64,000 nt of DNA from [Clostridium] methylpentosum DSM 5476 (GTDB taxonomy: Bacteria > Bacillota > Clostridia > Oscillospirales > Ruminococcaceae). Below, piece after piece: positions 35,771-44,584 of this stretch. The stretch covers positions 684,800 through 748,799 of the forward strand of contig EQ973338.1 of assembly GCA_000158655.1 (NCBI GenBank). The letters are read 5' to 3'. Every line of letters starts with the position of its first letter. The first letter of the stretch is position 1. The notes beneath the pieces are model-generated. The model searched no databases and was not told the origin of the DNA. It saw only the letters and a list, made by a program, of their open reading frames with translations. The translations under genes were made by a program, and so were the position numbers.

Positions 35771-38242
35771 TCACTCCGCACTGCGCAGCCGCTCGCTGAC
35801 CGTCCCGTGGCAGAGGGAGCGATAAGCGACGAGCGGCACTAGGAGGCAGATGACCAAAATCAGCAGCAGTGCGACTGCGACCGGGATCACCGGATAGGTG
35901 AACACCGCGTAGCTTGCCTCTTTAGAAAACATTGTAAACAACCAAGAGGCAGCCGCTGTCCCCAGCGTGGCAATCAGCAGGATCGAGATGACGCCATAGC
36001 CGAGCCCTTCAAACAGCAGCATTTTCCGGATCTGCTTCTTGGTCATGCCGATACTTTCAAGGACTGCAAACTCCCCCCGCCGCACACTCACACTGGTAAA
36101 CATGACGTTGACAAAGTTGAGCAGCCCGATGAGCGCGAGTACAACTGCCATTCCGCTCCCCGCCACCTGCATCATAATTTTACTCTCCCGCATGGATTCC
36201 CCCATCTGCAGGCGGGAGTCGATGCCAATCTGATTGTCGTTTCCCACCAAGGCCTGAATCTCTGCGAGAATTGCCTCAGATTTGGAACGGTCGGCGTCGA
36301 GTTCAATTCGGTCGATGATCGGGTCGTCAAAAATCCGCGCGAGCTCGGATTCGCTTACAAAGAGGTTGGGGGCAGAGCCTCCCTCTCTGAATTGGAGCGT
36401 TCCGGACACAAATCCCCCGATCCGGTAGTTTCTCACCTGACCGTTGACTGTGATTTGAACCGGATCACCGAGGTTGTAGAGCTCGGACTGACGGGTTTCG
36501 AGCAGCACGGTCTCTCCCCGCTCAAATGCATCCCGGTCGATCACCTGTTCTGTTTCGGCTTCGAGCTGCTCGACTGTCTCCTCATCCGCGCCGCCGAGCA
36601 GCGCCCAATAGAACTCTGGATTCTGCTCGATACTCTGCTTTTGCTCTGCATAAGACGCGCCCCACTGGTTGCAAAACGCCTCGAACCCGCGGCCGAACAC
36701 CGCCTCGTCAAACTGGATAACACAGCTCTCCTTGGTACGCAGATGCATCTTCTCAATCCCGTCGAGTTCCCTCAGTGCAGCGAGAAATGCAGGGTTGAAT
36801 TTCTGCTCCGTCTCGGTTTCGCTTCCCACTGCAGCTGTTTTGTTGGTGAGGACAAAATCGTGCGCACTGTATTGATCGAGATAGTTTTCCACATCCAAAC
36901 TCAGCACCACCATATTGACTGAAAGAAAGGTGGTAATCCCGAGAAAGAGGGAGAGGAACACAACCACAGCGCGTTTTTTGTCCCGGAAGATGTTGTGCCA
37001 CGCCATACGGTAAAGCTTACCGCCCCGGGTTCCCCTACGGTGTTTCCGGGGCACCTTTTGACCGGTGAACCGGACTGCCTCCACAGGGGAGATCCGTGCA
37101 GCCACCCGAGCGGGCTTGACGCAGCCGATCAGGGTGGTCAGCAGCGCGAACAGCGCTGCAAACGCCAGAATAAGGGGATGAAACGACACCCCAATGCCGA
37201 ATTCGCCGCCCAAAAAAGCGCTGATGAGCCCTGGGACAAAGAGGTAGGAAACCCCGGCCCCGAGCAGCAGCCCGGCGGGGATGCCAATAGCAGCGAGGCG
37301 CATCGCCTGACCCCGGACGATCCGCCTGATTTGGCGGGGAGTGGTGCCAATCGTCTTGAGCAGCCCATAATAATGAATTTCGCGGGTCACCGAGATGTAC
37401 AAAACGTTGTAAATGAGCAGGTAACCGCTGAGCATGATAAAAAGCACCAGCACGCCGATCCCGACGTAGATCAGATTCAAGTCAGAGGAGCTGCTGTAGG
37501 TGACGCTTGTGTTCCACTCCTGCCCGCTGCGCTCTGGGACATCCTCGGTCAGACGGCTGATCCTCTCGCTGGCATCCCCTTGAACCCTCACTGAAACCGA
37601 ACTCGGCCGCTGTGTGTCCAAGCCCGCCGCCTCTACAAAAGCCTGAGAGACAACAATGGTACCGCTGTTGGCGGCGGTGAGGGCAGATCCGTCGGTGTAC
37701 AGCCCGGAAAGGGTGAATTCCCGCGTTTTCTCCCCCTGTTGCGTGCGGTAAGTGAGGGTGAATTTGGCGCCAGGCTTTGGATCTCCCAGCCCGAGCTTGT
37801 CGGCTGTCCAGCGGGAGAGCATCACCTCATCCTCTGCCTGGGGATAGTCCCCGTTGAACTGTGTCACTGCCGGTCTGCGGTGGTGTTCCCATTCGCTCTG
37901 GTCGTACCAGGTGAGCACAGCGGAAAAATCCTCATCAACTGCCTCCACTACCCCAGCAGTGACCGAACGGCCCACACTTTTTACATAGGAAAGCTCCTCG
38001 AGCTGGGCGAGCTGATCGGGTTGGGGGGAGGAGAGCTCCGCCTGCGCCGTCGTCCCTGCGGTCAGATAGGACTGTTTTTGAAACGAATCAAAATAGCTGA
38101 TCCCCGTTGTGAACACCGCAGAGAGCAAAAAGGTGGTCAGCGCAATGGCGAGCACCGCGAAGAGGTTGCGCATCCGGTTGCTGCGCAGGCTGCGGGTGGT
38201 CAGCTTGTTGAGAACCGGTTTGTTGTTGATCGGGTAGTTCAT
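35771..38242 (-). CDS. ABC transporter permease, FtsX/MacB type
   Basis: An 823-residue permease with one N-terminal membrane segment (about 25-47), a large outer domain (about 50-255), three membrane segments (about 258-385), a fourth segment near 415-440 that starts the second half, a second outer domain (to about 695), and three more segments (about 698-812). This duplicated FtsX layout is usual in Gram-positive peptide exporters or lipoprotein-handling systems. The start codon overlaps the stop of the ATPase gene (ATGA), so both are made together. It lies upstream of the response regulator and kinase genes on the same strand. Confidence 0.9.
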   Translation of the reverse strand: MNYPINNKPVLNKLTTRSLRSNRMRNLFAVLAIALTTFLLSAVFTTGISYFDSFQKQSYLTAGTTAQAELSSPQPDQLAQLEELSYVKSVGRSVTAGVVEAVDEDFSAVLTWYDQSEWEHHRRPAVTQFNGDYPQAEDEVMLSRWTADKLGLGDPKPGAKFTLTYRTQQGEKTREFTLSGLYTDGSALTAANSGTIVVSQAFVEAAGLDTQRPSSVSVRVQGDASERISRLTEDVPERSGQEWNTSVTYSSSSDLNLIYVGIGVLVLFIMLSGYLLIYNVLYISVTREIHYYGLLKTIGTTPRQIRRIVRGQAMRLAAIGIPAGLLLGAGVSYLFVPGLISAFLGGEFGIGVSFHPLILAFAALFALLTTLIGCVKPARVAARISPVEAVRFTGQKVPRKHRRGTRGGKLYRMAWHNIFRDKKRAVVVFLSLFLGITTFLSVNMVVLSLDVENYLDQYSAHDFVLTNKTAAVGSETETEQKFNPAFLAALRELDGIEKMHLRTKESCVIQFDEAVFGRGFEAFCNQWGASYAEQKQSIEQNPEFYWALLGGADEETVEQLEAETEQVIDRDAFERGETVLLETRQSELYNLGDPVQITVNGQVRNYRIGGFVSGTLQFREGGSAPNLFVSESELARIFDDPIIDRIELDADRSKSEAILAEIQALVGNDNQIGIDSRLQMGESMRESKIMMQVAGSGMAVVLALIGLLNFVNVMFTSVSVRRGEFAVLESIGMTKKQIRKMLLFEGLGYGVISILLIATLGTAAASWLFTMFSKEASYAVFTYPVIPVAVALLLILVICLLVPLVAYRSLCHGTVSERLRSAE

Positions 38243-38916
38243 GCGCGATCACCTCTTGCGATCCTGCCGTCCTCAATCCGGATCATCCGATCGGCGAGCT
38301 GGGCGATTTCTTCATTGTGGGTGATCATCACCATGGTCTGGTTAAATTTGCGGCTGGTCGTCTTGAGCAGACCCATCACCTCCATGCTGGTCCTGCTGTC
38401 GAGGTTGCCGGTGGGCTCGTCGGCGAGGATGAGGGCGGGCTTAGCCGCGAGGGCGCGTGCAATCGCCACCCGCTGCTGCTGGCCGCCCGACAGAGTGGAG
38501 GGCAGACTGTCGAGCTTCCCGGCGAGGCCGAGCGCGCCGATTACACTCTCCACAAATCCGCGGTCTATCCTGTCCCCGTCGAGTTCGATGGGCAGAGTGA
38601 TGTTCTCATACACATTTAAGATGGGCACCAAATTGTAATTCTGAAAGACAAAGCCAATAAAACGGCGGCGAAAAATGGTGCGCTGCTCATCATTCATCTG
38701 AAAGATCTGCTTGCCCGCAAGTTCCACACTGCCTTCGGTGGCGGTATCAAGCCCTCCGAGCAGATGCAGCAGGGTGGACTTCCCGCTGCCCGATGTCCCG
38801 ACAATCGAAACAAATTCCCCCTCTTCCACTGTCAGGCTGACCCCGTCGAGCGCTTTGGTGAGATTGGATGGGGTTCCATAGTATTTCTTGAGGTTTTCAG
38901 CTTTACAAATGCTCAT
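38239..38916 (-). CDS. ABC transporter ATP-binding protein, LolD/MacB type
   Basis: A 225-residue ATPase: Walker [18 protein letters not shown]-loop FQNYNLVP, signature [15 protein letters not shown], Walker [13 protein letters not shown] and switch His [13 protein letters not shown] at 38916 ([14 protein letters not shown]) has GGAAGG 9 nt upstream and is preferred over a start 13 codons earlier that would lie between the terminator-like hairpin and the ribosome site. It should drive the adjacent FtsX permease for export or extraction of a peptide or lipid-linked substrate. Confidence 0.94.
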   Translation of the reverse strand: MSICKAENLKKYYGTPSNLTKALDGVSLTVEEGEFVSIVGTSGSGKSTLLHLLGGLDTATEGSVELAGKQIFQMNDEQRTIFRRRFIGFVFQNYNLVPILNVYENITLPIELDGDRIDRGFVESVIGALGLAGKLDSLPSTLSGGQQQRVAIARALAAKPALILADEPTGNLDSRTSMEVMGLLKTTSRKFNQTMVMITHNEEIAQLADRMIRIEDGRIARGDRA

Positions 38917-38935
38917 AACAGGCATCCTTCCATAC

Positions 38936-38983
38936 AAAAAAATCAAGGCTGTCACCGGGAAAATCCCGAGTACAGCCTTGATT
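38936..38983 (-). terminator. Terminator or attenuator just upstream of the ABC transporter
   Basis: AATCAAGGCTGT pairs with ACAGCCTTGATT around an inner CGGGA/TCCCG stem and is followed by a run of T on the minus strand. The end is 20 nt before the ATPase start. It may stop readthrough from the decayed gene upstream or act as an attenuator. Confidence 0.7.
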
Positions 38984-39256
38984 GTAACAAACCGATCTTA
39001 CAAAGATGTGACGAAACAGGCAGTAATTTTTTCCTCACCCGCTCCCCGTTTTTGGACATCCACACCATCTGAGCCCAGGTCAAAGGGCTGCCCTCTTCAT
39101 TTTGTACAAATCCCTCTGCCCTTTGGATGTGTCGCACGGGGTTTTCGATCGCCAGGTCCAATGTGCCTGTCATCTAGACAGAGGAAATTTCAGAGTGCAG
39201 GGCTGCGGGGCTCTTGGTCAGACGCCGAAAATCGGTGACGTCATCCCCTGTCATGT

Positions 39257-40740
39257 TCAGCGAGGAGAATGGCTCAGGATGCAGCTCGTTGCTCTCGGGC
39301 AGGCCGTTGAACGGCAGGACGGCGAGGGTGGCTCATTGATCTTGTTCCAGGTTTCGCGGTCCAGCACACCGTCCGGCACCAGGGCGTACCAGAGCTGAAA
39401 GGTGGTCAGCGCGTCCTTCCTATTCTGATCAACTATTCTGTCCTGGATGCGCACTGGAATCTGGCCGTCGGGGATGTTGATGACTGCCCGCAGCTGCTGC
39501 ACAGGGCGTACCTCAGCGCCGATATTCCCTTCCTCGAGTATCTTGGAAAACGCCAAATCGGCCCCTTCGGGGGTGAGTCTCTCGGATTCGAGCTCGTTGA
39601 GCCACTTGATGCCGTTGTATATGGCATTGATTCTGTACCAGGTTGACCTTGCCCACAATGCCGCCCGTTCAGGTCGAGGACCTGCTGGAATTTTCAAATT
39701 GCCGTCTCGGTCTCCAGCCCAAACTCTCCGTCGATGACAGATAGCTTAGAGGTGACAGAATAATTCTCCGCAATGCGGTTGAACTGGCGCTGAATCCCCA
39801 CACATTCTCGTTTCCCAGCTGCAGCGAGTTCCCACTGCAATGGGGTTGTTGGCGTAAATGGCAGCTTCCGGCCAAGTTGGGGGGATTTGATTCACGCGAC
39901 GTTTTTGACCTACTCAGCAAACAGGATACAGAGGTTTCCCGCAGGTTGATCCGGATTCCCCAGGTGGACGGCGATGGTCCCAGAGATCAATCATTTCTCT
40001 CCCTCCATCCTTTCGGGGAGAACCGAATTGGGAAGAAACTGCACCGGCTGAATGGATTTGATCCCATCAAACACAGGGACCTGGCTGTAGACCTCCTTAC
40101 GGAAATCAGGATGGGTCACGTGGATGTCATACAGGGCGTAGGGTGGCTTTCCTGTCGGGGAGTCAGAGAGCGATTTATCCGGTGCTGGCAGCACAATCCC
40201 ATCGAGAATTCCGTTCTCGTCGGTGACACCGGTGGCAAACACCCGATTCCCCTCCAAAAACTTCTTGTCAACCATGACCTGTGCGCCTGGGACTGGAAAA
40301 GTCCTCTGGGCAATCGAAGCCTGCACCCGCAATGTCCCTGTTTTCGGATTTTTCTCTAAAAACTCCTCGTAGCTGATTGTCTCCAGGTGAATCTCCTGCA
40401 ATGGGTCCTGCCCTCGTCCGGACTCCGGCCGATTGGTTACAGGTAAAGGCCCTGTAAGCGGCGTTGTATTGCCGAAAATCTCCCCTTCAAATAGCAGAGC
40501 AGATTGCTCCATTGGCATCGCACTGGCGGGCGGCGTTGTCAGCACGTCACCTGACAGCTCAACTTCCATCGCGGAAGTCGTTCCGGCAGGTGATACCGCA
40601 TTGTTGTCGGTTGGCATATCCGACAGCTTCGTCTCCACCGAAGTTTCCGCTTCCGCAGGTGGATGCGGGCTGCGAGCCGCTGTCCGCATGAGTTCCTCAC
40701 TGTATCGGTCGATCATTTCCTGAAATGCCTGTGGGTCCAT
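39257..40740 (-). pseudogene. Decayed spore-cortex-type peptidoglycan-binding protein
   Basis: The first part (40740-39991, ATG after GGGAGGGA) is open: a variable N-terminus, then a carboxypeptidase-regulatory-like beta-sandwich (GTLRVQASIAQRTFPVPGAQVMV, GILDGIVLPAPDKSLSDSP, YALYDIHVTHPDF, FDGIKSIQPVQFLP) typical of clostridial spore peptidoglycan-binding proteins. After this the expected continuation is present only in pieces: TIAVHLGNPDQPAGN, stop, VKNV, shift, PTWPEAAIYANN, then IQRQFNRIAENY...SVIDGEFGLETETAI, stop, KFQQVLDLNG, shift, STWYRINAIYNGIKWLNEL and FQLWYALVPDGVLDRETWNKI. The last parts are PG_binding_1 repeats. The gene is dead or reduced to its N-terminal part, which suggests relaxed selection on sporulation or germination. 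Confidence 0.75.
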
Positions 40741-40741
40741 G

Positions 40742-41081
40742 GATTGTCCCTCCCATTCATCACTAACCCGTCTCGCCGGACATCTGTTCCAGCAGCATGT
40801 ATCCTCTAGGGCCTCACTGAATCTTAGCCAGTACACTCCTTGCCAACGGATATTTCTCTCGAATTGTGTCAGAATTCCCGCGTTTTCTCTCTTTCCGGGA
40901 TTAAAATCCTCTCGAGAATCTATCCGCTCGATTCAATCAGTGTTCCCCTAAATCAATTGGCGAATATCCGGCGGTGAAACGATGTGAAAACGGCATTGTC
41001 GCCCTTTTCTCCGCTTCCTTTTGCGCCACTCCACCCGCCAAGTTCTCTAACAGTATAGGCGGACAATTGGTTTTTGGTGAC
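40742..41081. other. Intergenic stretch without recognised gene
   Basis: I see no convincing coding or RNA gene between the decayed spore gene and the terminator of the GH13 gene. Short open frames exist but lack ribosome sites or family motifs. Confidence 0.45.
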
Positions 41082-41116
41082 AAAAACCCCCGTATTCGGG
41101 TGAATACGGGGGTTTT
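41082..41116 (-). terminator. Intrinsic terminator of the GH13 gene
   Basis: AAAACCCCCGTATTC pairs with GAATACGGGGGTTTT with a 4-nt loop, followed by TTTTTG on the minus strand. It lies 22 nt after the stop codon. Confidence 0.88.
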
Positions 41117-41138
41117 GCAGCAAAATCTACAGAAATTT

Positions 41139-42794
41139 TTACTCGCCGAGATAGGTGAAACGGGGGAACCTCTGCCCGTCCCGCTCGACAATTTCAAAAA
41201 ACATCTCTACCGGGCGTACCCAAAGGGCGTACTCCCCATATAGCTGCTGGTACACCACCAGCTCTTCGCCGGTTTCAGAATGGCGGGCAAACCCGATAAC
41301 ACGGTATTCATTGCCCTTAAAATGCCGGTAGCGTCCGGTCCGCCGTTCGTTTCCCTGCTCCTGCTCTGGGTGGCATACAGTGTCTCCCTCTGTCTGGAGC
41401 TCTTCGGTTTGCTTTGCTTCACAGGGCTGTACCTGTGCAGACGCAAGCAGTTCCTCCCGCTCTTCAAGAATCCGCGCGGAACATGGGGGAACGAGGACGC
41501 TCACCCGGCCGTTTTCCACCTCAAAGTGGTCCCCGGGATGGAGCAGATCGCAGAGCACCCGGCCGCCGCAGGGAAAGTCGAGCCACGCCTCACCGTCAGC
41601 GAGGTTGAGCGCGATGTCTATCGTCTGCTCCTGGCTGGCGCGGCGGTAAACGAGCTGTTCATTTTTGACAATGACCTGCTCATATCTCCCCTCTTGCAGG
41701 GCGGGGGAAGCCAGCCGCACTCCGCCGAGCGACGCGATGTGCCCCGCGAGCCGTTGATCCGCATCCTGGATGCAGTCGATCTCCAGGCAGGGGCGCAGTG
41801 CAGCGTCCGAACCATTCTGTTTGACCCCCTGCAATCCCCACTCGCTGCCGTAGTAGACCGACGGGACTCCAGGCATGGTGTAGAGCAGGGTATACACATT
41901 GTCGATGTGCGCTGAATTGCGCAGTGTACTCGCCAACCGGTTGACATCGTGGTTATCCACAAAGTTATAGGTGTAGATCGACTGGTAGATCCCCCCATTA
42001 CCAAACTGGCGATTGAGGGAATGGGCGATCTCAAAGTAGTTTTTGTCGTTGTGGGAGGAGTAAAGCCCCTTGTAACACTCGTAGTTGGTGACCGAATCGA
42101 GCATCTCAGGGTTGGCCCAGCGGTTGTAATCGCCGTGAATTATCTCCCCCATCAACCAGAAATCCTCCCGTTTTTGCTTGCAGAAGCCGCGCAGGCGGCG
42201 AAGAAAATCCATATCCACACAGTCGACCGCGTCGAGGCGGAGTCCGTCGATGCCAAATTCATCCATCCACATCCCGACCGCGTTGAGGATGTGATCCGCT
42301 ACCTCAGGATTACGCAGGTTGAGCTTGACGAGGTTGTAATGCCCTTCCCACGCCTCATACCAAAACGGGTCCCCCATCGGGCTGCCGCCGCCGAAATTGA
42401 GGTTGTGGAACCATCCGCAGTAGCGGGAGTTCTGCCCGTTGCGCTGCACGTCCTGAAACGCCCAGAACTCTCGACCGATGTGGTTGAACACCCCATCGAG
42501 CACAATGCGGATTCCGTTTTGATGCAGCGTTTCACAGATGCGCTTGAACGAGGCGTTGTCACCCAGGCGACTGTCCACCTGGTAGTAGTCCTTGGTGTCA
42601 TAGCCGTGCTCGCTCGACTGAAACAGCGGCCCGAGGTAGAGCGCGTTGACATTCATCTCCTTGAAATGGGGAATCCATCGTTCCAATTTGTCGAGGCGGT
42701 ACTGCACCTCTTCGTTTTTATTGAACTGCGGCGCACCGCAAAATCCGAGCGGATAGATGTGATAAAAGACCGCCCGATTGACCCAGCTTCCCAT
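41139..42794 (-). CDS. GH13 alpha-glucan hydrolase with C-terminal DUF1653 domain
   Basis: A 551-residue cytoplasmic enzyme (no signal peptide). The (beta/alpha)8 barrel begins VFYHIYPLGF and has LDGVFNHIG, GLRLDAVDCV (nucleophile Asp188), WLMGEIIHGDY (acid Glu217) and FVDNHDVNRL (Asp283), so the triad is intact. It resembles cyclomaltodextrinase/maltodextrin glucosidase-like GH13 enzymes but lacks the long N-terminal domain of many of them. After a beta domain and an acidic linker (about 440-485), residues 486-551 (GRYRHFKGNEYRVIG...LWVRPVEMF) match DUF1653, normally a stand-alone protein. ATG at 42794 has GGAGG 9 nt upstream. Its promoter carries a LacI-like dyad. Confidence 0.88.
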   Translation of the reverse strand: MGSWVNRAVFYHIYPLGFCGAPQFNKNEEVQYRLDKLERWIPHFKEMNVNALYLGPLFQSSEHGYDTKDYYQVDSRLGDNASFKRICETLHQNGIRIVLDGVFNHIGREFWAFQDVQRNGQNSRYCGWFHNLNFGGGSPMGDPFWYEAWEGHYNLVKLNLRNPEVADHILNAVGMWMDEFGIDGLRLDAVDCVDMDFLRRLRGFCKQKREDFWLMGEIIHGDYNRWANPEMLDSVTNYECYKGLYSSHNDKNYFEIAHSLNRQFGNGGIYQSIYTYNFVDNHDVNRLASTLRNSAHIDNVYTLLYTMPGVPSVYYGSEWGLQGVKQNGSDAALRPCLEIDCIQDADQRLAGHIASLGGVRLASPALQEGRYEQVIVKNEQLVYRRASQEQTIDIALNLADGEAWLDFPCGGRVLCDLLHPGDHFEVENGRVSVLVPPCSARILEEREELLASAQVQPCEAKQTEELQTEGDTVCHPEQEQGNERRTGRYRHFKGNEYRVIGFARHSETGEELVVYQQLYGEYALWVRPVEMFFEIVERDGQRFPRFTYLGE

Positions 42795-42864
42795 GGGCAA
42801 CAACCTCCTTTACGCCCTGCCTCCTGAATGGACAGAGACTCTTTTTCCGAATCGGAATGCTCTT

Positions 42865-42911
42865 ATTATACCACAAAGGCGGCTTTGTAACAAACGTTGC
42901 ATTACAAAGCC
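42865..42911 (-). promoter_or_regulatory. Promoter and LacI/MalR-like operator of the GH13 gene
   Basis: Minus-strand TTGTTA (42893-42888), 17 nt, TATAAT (42870-42865). A 10-bp inverted repeat, GGCTTTGTAA and TTACAAAGCC (42881-42911), covers the -35, and at its centre lies GCAACGTTTG, similar to maltose-type LacI-family operators with a central AACGTT. Confidence 0.6.
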
Positions 42912-42918
42912 CCTCTGA

Positions 42919-44151
42919 TCAATCGCCTGATTCTTCATCCGGATACTGTTTTCCAGGCGCGATGCCGAGATCGCTGCCGAGCACCGAACCGAGCTGGACC
43001 GAGGAAGTTCCAAATTTATTCCGGATGCGGTCAATTGTTGTTTCGAGCTCTCTCTGCCGTTCGCTTTTATCGGCAGAGTGAATGAGAGAGAGCTGCTCTC
43101 CTGTATCGCTATCGATGAGGTTCATCCCGGTGATGGTCAACATGCGGATCGGCGCGTCGGGGTTCCAGGAGGATAGAATCACTCCGACTGCCGCCTCCCC
43201 AATTTCCTTGGCGAGATCAGTTGGATGGGCAAGCTGCCTTTGGCGGGAAATGGTGCGAAACGACGGGTTGCGGATCATCACCTGAACAGCCTGACATTTG
43301 AGCCGATGCCTGCGCAGCCTAGCGGCTACGGTGTCGGAGAGAAAGGCCACTCCAGCGCGGATATCCTCCAGCCCTTCGAGATTGCGGCGGAAGGTCATCC
43401 CATTCCCAACTGATTTGACGTCCCGCGCCTCATCTGTCCTCCGGACGGGACTGTCATCCAGACCGCGCGCATAGTCGGAGAGCATCTCCCCCTGTTTGCC
43501 GAGCAGCCGGGCGAGAAACGCCCTGTCCGCCTGCGCAAGGCTGCCAATGGTGTGGATCCCGCTGCGCGCAAGGAGCTCAGCCGCCGCTTTTCCGACAAAT
43601 AGCATCGCTGTGACCGGGAGGGGATAGAGAAGCTCTTTGTAGTTGTCACAAGTGATCTCGGTGGTCGCGTCGGGTTTTTTGTAGTCGCTGCCGAGTTTGG
43701 CGAACACCTTGTTAAAGCTCACCCCAACCGAAATGGTCAACCCGAGTTCCTCACGAATCCGACGTCGCAGGGTGTCGGCGATCTGCCGCCCTTCTCCAAA
43801 CAGCCTCTTGCTGCCGGTGACGTCCAGCCAGGACTCGTCGATGCCGAACGGCTCCACCATATCGGTGTACTCCTGATAGACCTGGTTGACCAGTTGGGAA
43901 TAGCGGGCGTATTCCCCGCGGTGCGGCTGCACGAGGACGAGATCCGGGCACTTTTTTCTCGCCTGCCACACCGTCTCCGCTGTCTGGATGCCAAACCGCT
44001 TGGCGAGCTCGTTTTTGGCGAGAATAATCCCATGCCGGTTCTCGGGATTACCGCATACCGCCATCGGCACCCGTTTGAGCTCCGGACGGTGGACGCACTC
44101 CACCGAGGCGTAAAACCCATTGCAGTCGCAGTGTAAAATTGTCCGGTCCAT
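42919..44151 (-). CDS. dinB: Y-family DNA polymerase (DinB/Pol IV-like)
   Basis: A 410-residue translesion polymerase. The frame extends 30 codons upstream, but ATG at 44151 (MDRTILHCDCNGFYASVE) has a GGGGGG site before it. Catalytic acids appear in HCDCNGFYASVE and FGIDESWLDVT. HhH and little-finger regions follow (YPLPVTAMLFVGKAAAELLARSGIHTIGSLAQ). The second residue of the usual HxDxDxF motif is Cys-Asn rather than Asp-Ala-Phe, giving D-C-N-G-F; this is common among Gram-positive UvrX/DinB proteins. It stands alone with its own promoter. Confidence 0.9.
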   Translation of the reverse strand: MDRTILHCDCNGFYASVECVHRPELKRVPMAVCGNPENRHGIILAKNELAKRFGIQTAETVWQARKKCPDLVLVQPHRGEYARYSQLVNQVYQEYTDMVEPFGIDESWLDVTGSKRLFGEGRQIADTLRRRIREELGLTISVGVSFNKVFAKLGSDYKKPDATTEITCDNYKELLYPLPVTAMLFVGKAAAELLARSGIHTIGSLAQADRAFLARLLGKQGEMLSDYARGLDDSPVRRTDEARDVKSVGNGMTFRRNLEGLEDIRAGVAFLSDTVAARLRRHRLKCQAVQVMIRNPSFRTISRQRQLAHPTDLAKEIGEAAVGVILSSWNPDAPIRMLTITGMNLIDSDTGEQLSLIHSADKSERQRELETTIDRIRNKFGTSSVQLGSVLGSDLGIAPGKQYPDEESGD

Positions 44152-44172
44152 GCTTGTCCCCCCTTTGTTTTT

Positions 44173-44201
44173 ATGGTAGACTGCCCCTGGACAATTGTCA
44201 A
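44173..44201 (-). promoter_or_regulatory. Promoter of the Y-family polymerase gene
   Basis: TTGACA (44201-44196), 17 nt, TACCAT (44178-44173) on the minus strand. The -35 sits in a GACAATTGTC palindrome. I see no clear LexA box. Confidence 0.6.
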
Positions 44202-44498
44202 GGGGATGCCGCCTTCCATTTTTAAACAGGCGACAAATCAAACACCTGGCCGCTTCCCTATAAAGATCTACACGAAATAGATCCGTTGGATACGACTGAT
44301 TTGAATTGCCGCAAGGCAGATGATCGGTATTTTATCCCAGAACATCTGCTACTGCGCTTCAAAACAGTCTTTTCCCGTCAATCGCATTTTTGGTCACATC
44401 ACACCGCAATTGTGTGTCTGCTTTTGTGGTACCTCCTCCCTATCACAGTTTCAACCCATTGGATCAACTCGACCGTTGCTGGACATGGCAACAATCAA

Positions 44499-44540
44499 AA
44501 AAGGCTTGCCGTCTGCAGAGTGCAGACGGCAAGCCCTTTT
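44499..44540 (-). terminator. Intrinsic terminator of the 1895-residue rhamnosidase
   Basis: GGCTTGCCGTCTGCA pairs with TGCAGACGGCAAGCC around a 3-nt loop, with T tracts on both sides. The flanking 44202-44498 stretch has no recognised gene. Confidence 0.8.
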
Positions 44541-44584
44541 GGCTGCGTTCGATTTGCTTTTCTAAATGAAATTACTTCAAACGT

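Noticed and set aside
35584-35799. A 71-codon plus-strand open frame in the gap before the permease gene
   Set aside because: No ribosome site, no family match, and it overlaps the end of the permease gene on the other strand.
44173-44201. LexA/SOS box at the Y-family polymerase promoter
   Set aside because: GACAATTGTC is palindromic but does not match the Gram-positive GAAC-N4-GTTC box.
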